Under the pieces are notes generated by a model that saw nothing but the letters and a program-made list of their open reading frames with translations, was not told the origin of the DNA and ran no database searches. From the NCBI GenBank assembly GCA_905221345.1, contig CAJNCW010000002.1:1-64000 (forward strand): 64,000 nucleotides of DNA. The letters run 5' to 3'. A program made the position numbers and the translations under genes. Source of the stretch: a bacterium. Its GTDB lineage: Bacteria > Bacillota > Bacilli > Lactobacillales > Streptococcaceae. Positions 1 through 9,047 of this stretch are shown piece after piece (the first letter of the stretch is position 1; every line of letters begins with the position of its first letter).

Positions 1-10
1 CTTCGATGCG

Positions 11-61
11 CACCCGCATAGCGGGTGGTTTATTTGTCTCGCACCTGACGGAGCGAGACGG
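11..61. repeat. Two adjacent GC-rich hairpins at the window edge
   Basis: CACCCGC-ATA-GCGGGTG forms a perfect short hairpin (about 11-27). GTCTCGC pairs with GCGAGAC around a 10-base loop (about 36-60). Both are much more GC-rich than the surroundings. They could be the end of an element lying outside the window, for example an IS200/IS605-type end, or transcript 3' structures. The identity is not established. Confidence 0.35.
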
Positions 62-82
62 ACTAATAGTCACATAAGAAAA

Positions 83-124
83 AGATTGAAGAAAATTGTC
101 CAAAATGGACTTTTTCTTCAATCT
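83..124. terminator. Bidirectional intrinsic terminator
   Basis: A long hairpin pairs AGATTGAAGAAAA with TTTTTCTTCAATCT around an inner GTCC/GGAC stem. A/T-rich arms supply a U-run on either strand. It lies just after the stop codon of the membrane protein gene on the minus strand. Confidence 0.7.
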
Positions 125-134
125 GAACTTAAAA

Positions 135-839
135 TTAAACTTTCTTTACGAGAAATTTTTCTTCCTCTTGCTCCAAAAAGGCTTCTAAAATTTTCCTTGT
201 CAAACTGATAGCAACTGACAAAGCAAGAGACACAATCAAGTAATTGGCTACTAACCCATGATCTCCGACTAATGGTGGTTTTGTTAGGAAACCATAATCT
301 CCGCCTGTCACCAAATTGACCACAAAAATCAAGGCATTTAGCGCAAAGGTCAGGAGAAAAATCCGCTTCACATCTAGCAATCGTCCATCATACTGTCTTA
401 ATAGATAAATCAGGGAATTCCCCAAGAGAGCTAGGTGCCCAAAGATAAAGGACAAGATAGCAATATGTGGGAAAGGATAGGCATCTGGCACTGGATAAAC
501 AAAGGCTGCTAATGTACCAAATGTCCCCAGCAATGCAAAGTACTGCTTATATCTGGACTGACCTGGAAGTAAAAGCACCACAAACATAGCCATACGGCAA
601 TGATAAAATGGTAAGCTTTCTGACAGCGGCATATGATTAACCCAATACCAACCATAAAGAAGGATTAACTGGACAGCTTGCAAAATTTGGAAAAATCGTT
701 GGCAAGCCTTCTTTTCACGATAACGATAGGCTGTATAGAAGGTCAAGACCAAGAGTGTGAATAGGCTGACATACCAAAAAAGGTCAAATTTGGGTGGTTC
801 TGTTGCTTGGGGCGTAAAGAAAATATCCCATAAATTCAT
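135..839 (-). CDS. TIGR02206 / YwaF-type integral membrane protein
   Basis: This 234-residue protein is almost entirely hydrophobic, with about six or seven predicted membrane segments. A short polar N-terminus is followed by helices from about residue 22 on, and the tail is charged (EEEK...KK). The composition and the conserved HxxYYRMA-like stretch (here PFYHCRMAMF, about 77-86) match the YwaF/TIGR02206 family, whose function is unknown. The start ATG has a GAGG ribosome site 7 bases upstream and an extended -10 promoter nearby. It is transcribed alone and ends at a strong terminator. The family call is from memory of the pattern, not a search. Confidence 0.75.
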   Translation of the reverse strand: MNLWDIFFTPQATEPPKFDLFWYVSLFTLLVLTFYTAYRYREKKACQRFFQILQAVQLILLYGWYWVNHMPLSESLPFYHCRMAMFVVLLLPGQSRYKQYFALLGTFGTLAAFVYPVPDAYPFPHIAILSFIFGHLALLGNSLIYLLRQYDGRLLDVKRIFLLTFALNALIFVVNLVTGGDYGFLTKPPLVGDHGLVANYLIVSLALSVAISLTRKILEAFLEQEEEKFLVKKV

Positions 840-876
840 TTAATATTCCTCATTATATTTCAAAATCTTCTCACAT

Positions 877-885
877 ATTATACCA
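877..885 (-). promoter_or_regulatory. Extended -10 promoter for the YwaF-like gene
   Basis: On the minus strand TGGTATAAT is a perfect extended -10 element about 40 bases before the start codon. No good -35 is visible, which is common for extended -10 promoters. Confidence 0.6.
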
Positions 886-929
886 TGCCAATAGAAAAAA
901 ATGAATTCAGAAATACGATAATCATCTCC

Positions 930-1541
930 TTAATCAATATATTGCTCTCTTTGTCCCTGATAAACTTGCCAAAGAATCTCCATCTGCTCCTTGGTGATGC
1001 GTTTTTCAGATAAGGCTGGCAGTTGGTCAATAGCAAAAAATTGAAGGTCGGCAATCTCTTGATTTTCTTGAAATTGTCCGTCAAGAAGTTGACATTCAAA
1101 GACAAACTTTGCATATTGTTTGCTCTGTAGTTGGAAACGATTGGTGTCAAAAACTGCAAGTAACCTTTCAGCCTTTGCTGTAAAACCGGTTTCTTCTTTA
1201 ATTTCTTTGAGAATATTCTCGGTTGGAGAATAGCCGACTTCACCAAAGCCACCTGGCAAAGCCCAACTTTCCTCTCCTTGCCCTCTGACTAGACATACTT
1301 TTTCATCCTCAACAATCCAAGCACGGACGTCCATCAGAGGAGTTGCGTAAGCGGAAGTTGGTCTCAGGAGCTCTGTTACTTCCTCTTGCTTTAGTTCTGT
1401 AGTTTCTCTCAAAATATCAGATAAGATCGCACGCAAGTCCTCGTATCGCTCACAGTCAAAAGGATCTTTTGTAAATGTTAATCCAGTATCCGTAATAGCT
1501 AGCATTCTTTGCAGATACTTGGTAAAATCACTTGCATTCAT
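930..1541 (-). CDS. Nudix hydrolase with N-terminal Nudix-associated domain
   Basis: The protein has 203 residues. The first 60 or so form the helical N-terminal domain seen in some Nudix hydrolases of nucleoside diphosphate derivatives, and the Nudix fold follows from about residue 70. The Nudix box starts at GGFGEVG (about 97) and ends in KEIKEETGF. Compared with the usual G-x5-E-x7-RE-U-x-EE pattern, the first Glu is Tyr and the Arg is Lys, while the metal-binding EE pair is kept, so activity may be altered. The start codon lies inside the end of murF (14-base overlap), so the two are probably translationally coupled. The substrate cannot be told from sequence. Confidence 0.85.
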   Translation of the reverse strand: MNASDFTKYLQRMLAITDTGLTFTKDPFDCERYEDLRAILSDILRETTELKQEEVTELLRPTSAYATPLMDVRAWIVEDEKVCLVRGQGEESWALPGGFGEVGYSPTENILKEIKEETGFTAKAERLLAVFDTNRFQLQSKQYAKFVFECQLLDGQFQENQEIADLQFFAIDQLPALSEKRITKEQMEILWQVYQGQREQYID

Positions 1542-2901
1542 TTTCTAAACTTTCTACCAGCTTGGCTAGATTCATGGAGTTCGATCCTTTGAGCAAAATT
1601 TGGTCATTGGCCCCAAGGCTTTCCTTAACCTTCTTGACTAGGTCTTCAAATTGGTCCTCGTCAGCTGTTTTTTTGAAGTAGAAAACGTGGCCGATTGGAA
1701 ACATTTGACTGGCAAGTTGGGCCAATTCAGAAATATCTTCTCCATAGAAAATAACGGTATCCAGCACATCTGGCGAGAGACTCAAAATCATCTGGTTATG
1801 GAGTTGAACAGACTGGTTGCCGAGTTCCTTCATGTCTGCTAGAACAGCTATTTTCTTGCCTTCTTCATTGGCTGGAATAGCCGAAAAAGTCTCCAAAATC
1901 AACTTCATAGCAGTTGGATTGGCATTGTATACGTCAGACAGGATATCTGCTCCATTGGCTGCTTTCTTCCACTCAGTACGGTTACGCGTCAATTCAAGAT
2001 CTTGGAAGGCCTGACGAATTTGCTCTTCTGAAACTCCTTCTTGTAGAGCCACATAAGATGCGATCATAGCATTGGTCGCATTGTACTTACCAGTCACTGG
2101 CAAGTCAAGAGCTTTTCCCAAGAAATTAGCCTTAAAGGTCAGACTATCCTTACGCTCAATCAAGTCTGTGATTTCCAATTCTGCCCCTTGCCCAAAACGG
2201 ACCACCTTTTTATCAGCTGGCAAGTAGGCCTCTACAATGGAGTCGGCTGGTGCTAAGAGCAAGGAACCTGAAGTCATGCCGTCTGCAATTTGCATTTTTC
2301 CTTTAGCAATCTCAGAACGATCTTTGAAAAAGGCCAAATGAGCTTCTCCAACCAAAGTCACAATGGCTGTTTTGGGATGGGCCAATTCTGACAAGAGATG
2401 AATATCTCCCAAGTGATCCTGCCCCATCTCCAATACCAATTTTTCAGTATCATCTGGCATATGAAGAACTGTGTAAGGAAGACCAATTTCGTTATTGTAA
2501 TTGCCCTGAGTTTTGTAGGTCTTGTAAGTTGTCGATAGCAAATGCGCCAGCATATCCTTGGTCGTTGTCTTGCCATTTGAACCTGTGACCGCAAAGACAT
2601 CAACTGCCATTTTTTCAAGATAGTAGGCTGCAAGGGTTTGAAAGGCAGTCAACACATCGTCTACTAAAATATAGGGATGATTTGCAACCTCTTTCTCAGA
2701 CAAGGTTACTGTTGCACCATTTTCAAAAGCTGTTTCGATAAAGTCATGACCATCGCGCGCACCTTTAAGTGGCACAAACAAATCTCCCGTCCCAATCAAA
2801 CGACTGTCAAACTCAGCCTTTTCTAACTGAACATCTGCAAAGAGACTAACATCATTTTTAGCTCCAACAGCTTGGGCAACTTCATGGATCGTTAATTTCA
2901 T
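1528..2901 (-). CDS. murF: UDP-MurNAc-tripeptide--D-Ala-D-Ala ligase
   Basis: MurF adds D-Ala-D-Ala to the UDP-MurNAc-tripeptide (L-Lys form expected in streptococci), the last cytoplasmic step of the peptidoglycan stem peptide. The 457-residue length is normal. The N-terminal substrate domain is followed by the ATP-binding P-loop VTGSNGKTTT (105-114), the conserved NNEIGLP stretch and the Mur ligase C-terminal domain. The AAGGAG ribosome site sits 8 bases before ATG. It follows ddl, which makes its substrate D-Ala-D-Ala, after a hairpin-bearing gap, and overlaps the Nudix gene downstream. Confidence 0.97.
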   Translation of the reverse strand: MKLTIHEVAQAVGAKNDVSLFADVQLEKAEFDSRLIGTGDLFVPLKGARDGHDFIETAFENGATVTLSEKEVANHPYILVDDVLTAFQTLAAYYLEKMAVDVFAVTGSNGKTTTKDMLAHLLSTTYKTYKTQGNYNNEIGLPYTVLHMPDDTEKLVLEMGQDHLGDIHLLSELAHPKTAIVTLVGEAHLAFFKDRSEIAKGKMQIADGMTSGSLLLAPADSIVEAYLPADKKVVRFGQGAELEITDLIERKDSLTFKANFLGKALDLPVTGKYNATNAMIASYVALQEGVSEEQIRQAFQDLELTRNRTEWKKAANGADILSDVYNANPTAMKLILETFSAIPANEEGKKIAVLADMKELGNQSVQLHNQMILSLSPDVLDTVIFYGEDISELAQLASQMFPIGHVFYFKKTADEDQFEDLVKKVKESLGANDQILLKGSNSMNLAKLVESLENECK

Positions 2902-2918
2902 TTCTACTCCTTTAAAAA

Positions 2919-2973
2919 GGGTTGAAGTCCAAGAACTCTAGTCACCATGCAGTGATAGTTCTGGCTTCTACCC
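2919..2973 (-). terminator. Intercistronic hairpin between ddl and murF
   Basis: On the minus strand a long interrupted stem (GGGT-GAAG / CTTC-ACCC with inner AGAACT/AGTTCT and TCAC/GTGA stems) is followed directly by TTTTT. It looks like a terminator or attenuator placed just before the murF ribosome site, so it would lower rather than abolish murF read-through. Confidence 0.55.
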
Positions 2974-2985
2974 TCTCTTTCATTT

Positions 2986-4029
2986 TTATAGCAAATGCGC
3001 TTCGCGCTTGTCAAAGCTTTCCTTGGCAAGGTCAACCAAACGCTCGATTAGTTCTGGGTAGCTGATTCCCATATTGTCCCAAAGTAGTGGATACATAGAC
3101 CACTGGGTGAAACCTGGCATGGTATTGAGCTCGTTTAGGAAAATCTCTCCCTTATCTGTATAGAAGAAATCACAACGAGACAGACCGAGGCCACCGATTG
3201 CACGGAAGGCTGTTTCTGCATTTCGACGCATGATAGCTACTACATCATCACTAATCCTAGCCGGGATATCCATAGTAATCTTGTTGTCAATATACTTGGC
3301 ATCATAGTCGTAGAAAGCAACATCCTTGACCACTTCACCAGGAAGTGTACTCTTAACATCGTAGTTGCCCAAGAGACCAACCTCGATTTCACGAGCATTT
3401 ACCCCTTGCTCAACCAAGACACGGCTGTCATATTGGAAGGCAAGTTTCAAGGCTTGGCGGAGTTCTTCTTGGTTTTCAGACTTAGAAATACCGACACTTG
3501 AACCCATGTTTGACGGTTTTGTGAAGACTGGATAAGTCAATTTTTCTTCAACTTCAGCGATTTTAGCAGTCACATCATCACCTTCGACGATAGCCACATA
3601 AGGAACTTGATCAATCCCTACTGATTCTAAAATACGCTTGGTCGTGATTTTATCCATGGCAAGACTAGATGACAAGATATTGCAACCAACATAAGGCATT
3701 TTCAAAACTTCAAGGAATCCTTGAACAGAGCCATCTTCTCCCATCGGACCATGAAGAACTGGAAAGACCACTGCACCTTCTTCGTAGATGGCACTTGGCG
3801 CTATTTTTTTGTCCCAGTCAATAGTCGCATTGGTCATGAGACGATCCTCTTGACCTGGAGTCTGGCTAAATTCTTGCGTCTTGATAAAGTCACCTGACTG
3901 ACTGATAAAGAAAGTCTTGACTGTGAAACGGTCGTAGTTGACCGCACGCATGACACTCTCAGCTGATAGTACAGAGACCTCACGCTCTGCACTACGTCCA
4001 CCGTATAAAAGAATAATTGTTTGTTTCAT
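2986..4029 (-). CDS. ddl: D-alanine--D-alanine ligase
   Basis: This 347-residue ATP-grasp enzyme joins two D-alanines for the peptidoglycan stem peptide. Visible features are the N-terminal [13 protein letters not shown] signature (8-20), the [12 protein letters not shown] loop, the [18 protein letters not shown]-grasp segment and the C-terminal [10 protein letters not shown] motif with Asn and Glu metal ligands. An AGGAC ribosome site precedes ATG. It has its own extended -10 promoter behind the recR terminator. Alr, which supplies D-alanine, is encoded about 20 kb away at 23973-25076. Confidence 0.97.
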   Translation of the reverse strand: MKQTIILLYGGRSAEREVSVLSAESVMRAVNYDRFTVKTFFISQSGDFIKTQEFSQTPGQEDRLMTNATIDWDKKIAPSAIYEEGAVVFPVLHGPMGEDGSVQGFLEVLKMPYVGCNILSSSLAMDKITTKRILESVGIDQVPYVAIVEGDDVTAKIAEVEEKLTYPVFTKPSNMGSSVGISKSENQEELRQALKLAFQYDSRVLVEQGVNAREIEVGLLGNYDVKSTLPGEVVKDVAFYDYDAKYIDNKITMDIPARISDDVVAIMRRNAETAFRAIGGLGLSRCDFFYTDKGEIFLNELNTMPGFTQWSMYPLLWDNMGISYPELIERLVDLAKESFDKREAHLL

Positions 4030-4066
4030 ATTACTGTCCTATTTTCTAATAGAATACTCGCACCTT

Positions 4067-4075
4067 AGTATATCA
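4067..4075 (-). promoter_or_regulatory. Extended -10 promoter of ddl
   Basis: TGATATACT on the minus strand lies about 40 bases upstream of the ddl start and downstream of the recR terminator, so ddl-murF can be transcribed independently of pbp2b-recR. No convincing -35 is seen. Confidence 0.5.
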
Positions 4076-4130
4076 TATTTGCTTCTTTTTTGAAACTTGA
4101 ACATGGTACTGATAGTAAAGAAATATAAAA

Positions 4131-4158
4131 AGAGACCGATAACGACAAACTCGGTCTC
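4131..4158 (-). terminator. Terminator after recR
   Basis: GAGACCGA pairs with TCGGTCTC around an 11-base loop, and the minus-strand transcript then reads TTTTTATATTT. It separates pbp2b-recR from ddl-murF. Confidence 0.8.
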
Positions 4159-4202
4159 CCCGTTCTTGTATAAATGAATTGAGTTCGTAAATTTGTTTAC
4201 TC

Positions 4203-4799
4203 CTACAACTCTGTCCGATTTTCAATGGCTCGTAAGAGTGTGACTTCGTCCGCATACTCGATATCTGCTCCCACGGCTAGACCTCGTGCTAGGCGAGTAA
4301 CCTTGATACCAGCTGGTTTGAGGAGGCGAGAGAGGTACATAGATGTCGCTTCTCCATCCGCTGTCGCATTGGTTGCCACGATTACCTCTGAAACCTCACT
4401 ATCCATAAGACGGGTCATGAGACTCTTGAGGTTGATATCGTCTGGGCTGATACCATTCATAGGAGAAATGAGGCCGTGCAAGACATGATAGAGTCCGTGG
4501 TATTCTTGGATGTTTTCCATAGCAGCCACATCGCGACTATCCTCTAGCACCAAGATGGTTGTCTGATCACGAGTCGGGTCTGTACAGATCGAGCAAGGAT
4601 CATCATCCGTTAAACGACCACAGATGGAACAATAGGTCAATTCCCGCTTAGCAGACAGGAGATTCTTGGCAAATTCATTGACATCGTCATCAGACATTCC
4701 AATGGTATAGAAGGCTAGGCGGGTAGCCGTTTTAATCCCGATACCTGGTAACTTTGAATAGCTATCAATCAGCTTGGCAATAGGTGTTGGATACAGCAT
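4203..4799 (-). CDS. recR: Recombination mediator RecR
   Basis: RecR acts with RecO (and RecF) to load RecA on gapped DNA. The protein has the family length of 198 residues. It shows the N-terminal helix-hairpin-helix ([14 protein letters not shown], 17-30), the C4 zinc finger with Cys at 57, 60, 69 and 72, and then a Toprim domain ([10 protein letters not shown] onward) ending in the Walker-B-like [15 protein letters not shown] stretch. An AAAGGAA ribosome site precedes ATG. The gene starts 10 bases after the pbp2b stop codon and is probably cotranscribed with it, as in the pneumococcus. Confidence 0.97.
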   Translation of the reverse strand: MLYPTPIAKLIDSYSKLPGIGIKTATRLAFYTIGMSDDDVNEFAKNLLSAKRELTYCSICGRLTDDDPCSICTDPTRDQTTILVLEDSRDVAAMENIQEYHGLYHVLHGLISPMNGISPDDINLKSLMTRLMDSEVSEVIVATNATADGEATSMYLSRLLKPAGIKVTRLARGLAVGADIEYADEVTLLRAIENRTEL

Positions 4800-4809
4800 A
4801 AGTTCCTTT

Positions 4810-6852
4810 CTAATTCATTGGATGGTGTTGGTGATAAAGATTGATAATATCGCGTGCAATCGAAGGTCCGACACCATTTGTAAGATTAGTGTTATGAGGA
4901 AAGACGACTGCAACCGCGATTTGGGGATTTTCGGTTGGTGCATAGGCAACTGCATTCGTATTGTTGGCTTTTTGACCACCATTAACGTAACTTTCGGCTG
5001 TACCTGTCTTTCCACTGATGGAAACGGCTGCACCATTTGAGAAGGCACGACCAGTTGTCAGAGCGCTCGTTCCATGCGAAACTTGATAGAAACCTTGCTG
5101 CAAGATAGCCATATCTGCTTCTGAAATATTAACCTTGTTCAGTTCCTTAGTGGCTGTTTCTTGAACCAGACTGCCTAAGCCACCTTGGTCATTGTTTCCA
5201 TAAACGCCTTCAACGATATGGGGAGCCAGACGCACACCATTGTTTGCAATGGTTGCGACATACTGGGCTAACTGCATCGGAGTATAGTTATCAAACTGAC
5301 CAAAAGCATTATTTAGATAGTTGGCCAAATCAAATTCTTTTGGTATAAATCCTGTTGATTCATCTGGAAGGTCAATCCCCGTTGAAGCTCCAAGTCCATA
5401 TTCCCCAAAGGTTGACCGCAATTTGCCCATAGCTGTATCTAATCGACTCGTTGCTACCATCATATTGGGTTTATAGGTCTGTCCCATAATTCCCAGAGCT
5501 GTTTGCACCATGTAGGTATTAGAGGAATACTCCAAGGCTTCAACCGCTGTGATAGGAAAAGAACCGTATGACAAGGTATACCATGAATTGATAGGAGCTG
5601 AACCTTGGAAAACAATCGGCTGGTCTGTCAAGGTTTGATTGCCTGACAAAACTCCATTTTCCCAGCCAGAGCTGATGGTTGCTGCCTTGACGACAGATCC
5701 TGGTACAAAGACGTTGGTAACTGTCCCTAGGGAGTCTGAGCTCAATTTCCCTGATTCAACATCATGCTTGACACCTGACATGGCTAGAACTGCACCAGTT
5801 TTGGGATTGAGGGCCACAGCGTAGACCCCTTCAGAATATTTAGCGCCACCATTACTCAACTCCGAGTTAAAGTAGCTCTTAAGCAGATCATCCACTCCAT
5901 TTTGGAAAGCGAGGTCAATCGTTAGTTTGATATTATTTCCTTTGCTTCCTTCCTCGACATTTTCCACACTTTCCATGTTTCCATGTTTGTCGAGATGGAT
6001 TTCCTTGACGGAGCGTTTGCCTTGAAGAACATCTTCATATTGCTTTTCAAGATAAGAAGTTCCCACTCGGTCATTGAGAGAGTAGCCTTTCTTGAGATAA
6101 GCGTCAACTTCCTCAGCTGGAAGTCCTGACTTTTCATTTGAAACGCTACCGACGATAGACGATAGAGAAGTGTCTAGTACTTTTCGGTCCCATGAAGTTG
6201 AAATGCTAATGCCCGGTAATTCCTTGGATGCAGAAGCCACAAGAGCAACCTGAGTATCATCTAAAGCATCTGTTGAAATGGTGCCAGTTGCGAAATTTTC
6301 AACGGCATTGAGCTGACTAAAGAGATAGATTTCCTTTTTCTGGTCGTCTGTATAATTGAGTTGACTCACATCAATACTTTCAACCGCATTATTGTAGAGA
6401 GTTGCTTCCGATAAACGGTTCCCATCTGAATCCAGACGTTTGTCACTTGGCAGAGCCTCGACTGTTTTTTTGTATACGTCCTGGTCCGCCAAGTAGTAGT
6501 CTGCAATCTGACGGTCTGTGAGTTCAGGGGAAGTGACATTCACGTAAGTCAGCAGTTTTTTAGCCGTCTCCTTTAACTCTGCCGCCGTCATCTTATTGTT
6601 TCGTGTGAAAGAAACAACTTGCTTAAGTGTGTTTTCTACCAAGGGTTTCCCTGCCGCATCATAGATCTGTCCACGAGCTGAACTGGTTGTCACCCTAGTC
6701 TGGCTGGCTGATGACAACTTTGCTTCATAGAAATCTTTATTCAGCACCTGCATGTATAACAATCGACCGATAATGGTCATAAACAGCAGGATAACTATGG
6801 CAAACAGTAAATTAAGCCGAATCGGAATCGAATGGCTATTAAATTTTCTCAT
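4810..6852 (-). CDS. pbp2b: Penicillin-binding protein 2B (class B transpeptidase)
   Basis: PBP2B is the class B transpeptidase of the elongation machinery. The 680-residue length and the residue numbering match pneumococcal PBP2b. A membrane anchor (about 14-36) is followed by the dimerisation domain and the transpeptidase domain with S386-V-V-K, S443-S-N and K615-T-G motifs. Residue 446, directly after the SSN triad, is Thr; many penicillin-resistant pneumococci carry Ala there, so this allele looks wild type at that site. It heads the pbp2b-recR unit from an extended -10 promoter. The start codon has only a weak ribosome site, but the N-terminus matches the family. Confidence 0.97.
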   Translation of the reverse strand: MRKFNSHSIPIRLNLLFAIVILLFMTIIGRLLYMQVLNKDFYEAKLSSASQTRVTTSSARGQIYDAAGKPLVENTLKQVVSFTRNNKMTAAELKETAKKLLTYVNVTSPELTDRQIADYYLADQDVYKKTVEALPSDKRLDSDGNRLSEATLYNNAVESIDVSQLNYTDDQKKEIYLFSQLNAVENFATGTISTDALDDTQVALVASASKELPGISISTSWDRKVLDTSLSSIVGSVSNEKSGLPAEEVDAYLKKGYSLNDRVGTSYLEKQYEDVLQGKRSVKEIHLDKHGNMESVENVEEGSKGNNIKLTIDLAFQNGVDDLLKSYFNSELSNGGAKYSEGVYAVALNPKTGAVLAMSGVKHDVESGKLSSDSLGTVTNVFVPGSVVKAATISSGWENGVLSGNQTLTDQPIVFQGSAPINSWYTLSYGSFPITAVEALEYSSNTYMVQTALGIMGQTYKPNMMVATSRLDTAMGKLRSTFGEYGLGASTGIDLPDESTGFIPKEFDLANYLNNAFGQFDNYTPMQLAQYVATIANNGVRLAPHIVEGVYGNNDQGGLGSLVQETATKELNKVNISEADMAILQQGFYQVSHGTSALTTGRAFSNGAAVSISGKTGTAESYVNGGQKANNTNAVAYAPTENPQIAVAVVFPHNTNLTNGVGPSIARDIINLYHQHHPMN

Positions 6853-6943
6853 ACAACTAAGACTCTTTTCTAGAAAAATTTCTGATTTTCACCTTTATTT
6901 TCCCTAAAATAATAGAGCAAACGGGTGAAGCTCGGTACTTTTC

Positions 6944-6952
6944 ATTGTACCA
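6944..6952 (-). promoter_or_regulatory. Extended -10 promoter of pbp2b
   Basis: TGGTACAAT on the minus strand lies about 92 bases before the pbp2b start. It is divergent from the promoter of the RpiR regulator about 90 bases away. Confidence 0.5.
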
Positions 6953-7039
6953 TATTTTACGGAGAAACTCTTGGAAAAGTCGAAGCATTTTTTGACTTTT
7001 AACTGAAAATGCCTTTTTATTTAGTTATCCTAACTTCTA

Positions 7040-7048
7040 TGATATAAT
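7040..7048 (+). promoter_or_regulatory. Extended -10 promoter of the RpiR-type regulator
   Basis: TGATATAAT is a perfect extended -10 about 60 bases before the regulator start. No TTGACA-like hexamer stands at the right distance. Confidence 0.6.
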
Positions 7049-7107
7049 GATGTTAATAAGCAGGCAATCGTCAACTTTTAAGAGTTTGACTCATGAAAAG
7101 GAGCTCC

Positions 7108-7959
7108 ATGAAAAAGCAGGATATCGCAACTATTATTGATCTTCATTTTGAAGAATTAACAGAGTTAGAACAGGAAATCGCTCGTTATTTCTTGCAGGTA
7201 GATACGATTGTGGATGATCTATCATCGCAACAGGTTACTCAAAAACTGCATGTTTCCCAAGCTGCTCTTACCCGTTTTGCAAAAAAATGTGGCTTTACTG
7301 GCTATCGAGAATTTGTCTTTCAATACCAGCACCAGGCTAGTAAACCGGACACTCATTCGCACAAACACAGTCCTTTGACCAAACGTGTTTTACGAAGCTA
7401 CAGCAACCTACGGGAACAAACACAGGATTTAATTGACGAAGAACAACTGGAACGAGTTGCCCAATTAATCGATGACGCTGAACGAGTTTACTTTTTTGGG
7501 ACGGGAAGTTCTGGTCTGATTGCCCGTGAGATGAAACTCCGTTTTATGCGTCTAGGTGTTGTCTGTGAAGCTTTGACCGATCAGGATGGCTTTGCATGGA
7601 CGACCAGTATCATGGATGAAAACTGTTTGGTACTTGGCTTTTCCCTATCAGGCACTACCCAATCCGTCCTCGATAGTTTGTTGGATGCCAAGGAAATGGG
7701 GGCTAAGACCATTCTCTTTACCAGCGCTCCAAACAAAAATAGTCAGGCTTATACCGAAACAGTCCTCGTCGCAAATCATAGCCAATCTTCTTACATCCAG
7801 CGTATTTCCGCTCAGCTCCCTATGCTCATTTTAATAGATTTGATTTATGCCTACTTTTTGGAAATCAATCGAGATAGCAAGGAAAAAATCTTTAACAGCT
7901 ATTGGGAAAATAAAAAGCTCAATGGCTATCGTAGACAAAAACGCGTTAGAAAATCCTAG
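7108..7959 (+). CDS. nanR: RpiR/MurR-family regulator, probable NanR of the sialic-acid genes
   Basis: The protein has 283 residues. An N-terminal RpiR-type helix-turn-helix domain (about 1-77, with LSSQQVTQKLHVSQAALTRF) is followed by a sugar-phosphate-binding SIS domain (about 110-240, with VYFFGTGSSGLIAREM). Such regulators sense sugar phosphates, and the position next to the nan genes points to NanR. ATG at 7108 is chosen because AAAGGAG stands just before it; the upstream ATG at 7093 has no ribosome site. Four promoters in the nan region share an inverted-repeat module that could be its operator; this is inference. The gene ends in a strong terminator. Confidence 0.85.
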   Translation: MKKQDIATIIDLHFEELTELEQEIARYFLQVDTIVDDLSSQQVTQKLHVSQAALTRFAKKCGFTGYREFVFQYQHQASKPDTHSHKHSPLTKRVLRSYSNLREQTQDLIDEEQLERVAQLIDDAERVYFFGTGSSGLIAREMKLRFMRLGVVCEALTDQDGFAWTTSIMDENCLVLGFSLSGTTQSVLDSLLDAKEMGAKTILFTSAPNKNSQAYTETVLVANHSQSSYIQRISAQLPMLILIDLIYAYFLEINRDSKEKIFNSYWENKKLNGYRRQKRVRKS

Positions 7960-7992
7960 TTTGGTTTAACCAAACTAGGATTGTTTTGTTTT
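7952..7992 (+). terminator. Terminator after the RpiR regulator
   Basis: CCTAGTTTGG and CCAAACTAGG form a perfect 10-bp stem with a TTTAA loop, followed by ATTGTTTTGTTTT. In the ancestral order it probably served the regulator and the convergent nanK; the insertion described at 7970-9398 cut nanK off from the full hairpin. Confidence 0.85.
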
Positions 7993-8062
7993 GAAATGAT
8001 AATAGGCTCCCAACATCCCTGCTATATTTTGATGATGCGTAAATTCTAATCTTTTTTTTCAG
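7970..8062 (-). pseudogene. Duplicated 3' end of the nanK-like gene (remnant)
   Basis: This 93-base stretch is a near copy of 9305-9398, which holds the last 27 codons or so and the stop of the nanK-like gene. Differences are few: TTA to TTG destroys the stop codon, GTG to TAG-like changes occur near the middle, and one base is missing before the break point. It has no start and cannot be functional. Together with the right copy it brackets the methyltransferase gene. Confidence 0.8.
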
Positions 8063-8106
8063 TTCTTCCATAAATTCTCCTTTGCTTTTTTGAATTTTTG
8101 ACAACA

Positions 8107-8147
8107 AAAAAGGAAGTATCGGCTATTTGCTTTTACTTCCTTTCTTT
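8107..8147 (-). terminator. Terminator of the methyltransferase gene
   Basis: AAAGGAAGTA pairs with TACTTCCTTT around a loop of about 18 bases. The minus-strand transcript ends in TTTTTTGTTG. The plus strand also carries a short T-run. Confidence 0.65.
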
Positions 8148-8245
8148 AATTTTATTTAATTGTTTTACTTCGACAAAGTGAGATTTAGATTTTAACCCTT
8201 ACAGAAAATAAAACGGGCTATTCTCCTGAAATGTGTTCTATAAGA

Positions 8246-9010
8246 TTATAGTTTAATGCAAAGTGTAGCTATATAATCATTTCCATAACGTGATAATCGA
8301 TGTCTTTTGTCACACGATTCATAAAAATCGATCATAGCGAGACCATTTTTTAGTTGTCCTCTAATCTGACTTTCTAAGGTATGACTAAATTCATATCCAT
8401 ATTCTGGATTGATGGTGATTTCGCCTTCCTCTTCAAGCTCTCTTGAATTAAAAGGTAGTGAAAACTTTAAAAGTAATTCCTCATCGGGTTTATCCCATAC
8501 AGTGTCAGCATCATACATGTATATCCAAGGATTCATAAATCCGACCATTAACAGTCCACCCTTTTTCAATACTCGAGCGGCTTCTTTATACATGTTTTCT
8601 AAATCTTCTATATATACATTTGAAACTGGATTAAAAATAATATCAAAAGTTTCATCTTCAAATGGAAATGCTTTTGTCATATCACCTTGAACTGTATTGA
8701 TTTTTAAGCCTTCTCTTTTAGCAACCAACTCATCTCTTTGTAATTGTGATTTAGAAAAATCCATGATGGTGACATCATAACCTTTTGCAGCAAAAACGGG
8801 ACCCTGCTGACCACCACCACAAGCTAACCCTAATATCTTTTTCCCCTTGGCTTTTTCAAACCATTCTATCGGAACTTTTTTTCCAACAGTTAAGGCAACA
8901 GAGATTGGATGTTTTCTAACTTCTTCTAATTCTTCCTGTGTCAATGGCTCAGTGTAGTCATTTTTTACATTATTCCATCTATCTTCATTCAATTTTATAT
9001 AATTATTCAT
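8246..9010 (-). CDS. Class I SAM-dependent methyltransferase (accessory)
   Basis: This 254-residue protein has the Rossmann SAM-binding motif I ILGLACGGGQQGP (about 59-71), an acidic motif II (VTIMDFS) and the FDIIFNPVSNVY motif-IV region, as in methyltransferases of the 11/25 type acting on small molecules. The substrate is unknown. ATG at 9010 is chosen because GAGGAG stands 7 bases upstream; an in-frame ATG at 9118 lies at or before the predicted transcription start. The gene is AT-richer than its neighbours and interrupts the regulator-nanK junction between two copies of the nanK 3' end, so it looks like a recent acquisition. Confidence 0.85.
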   Translation of the reverse strand: MNNYIKLNEDRWNNVKNDYTEPLTQEELEEVRKHPISVALTVGKKVPIEWFEKAKGKKILGLACGGGQQGPVFAAKGYDVTIMDFSKSQLQRDELVAKREGLKINTVQGDMTKAFPFEDETFDIIFNPVSNVYIEDLENMYKEAARVLKKGGLLMVGFMNPWIYMYDADTVWDKPDEELLLKFSLPFNSRELEEEGEITINPEYGYEFSHTLESQIRGQLKNGLAMIDFYESCDKRHRLSRYGNDYIATLCIKL

Positions 9011-9047
9011 CTTACAATCTCCTCGTAATTTTATATGATTTCGATTT

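Noticed and set aside
878..1252. Open frame of 124 codons on the minus strand overlapping the Nudix gene
   Set aside because: It is out of frame with the Nudix protein, which shows clear family motifs; the overlapping frame has no family match or ribosome site.
6992..6997. TTGACT as a -35 for the regulator gene
   Set aside because: It is 45 bases away from the TATAAT at 7043, far beyond a functional spacer length.
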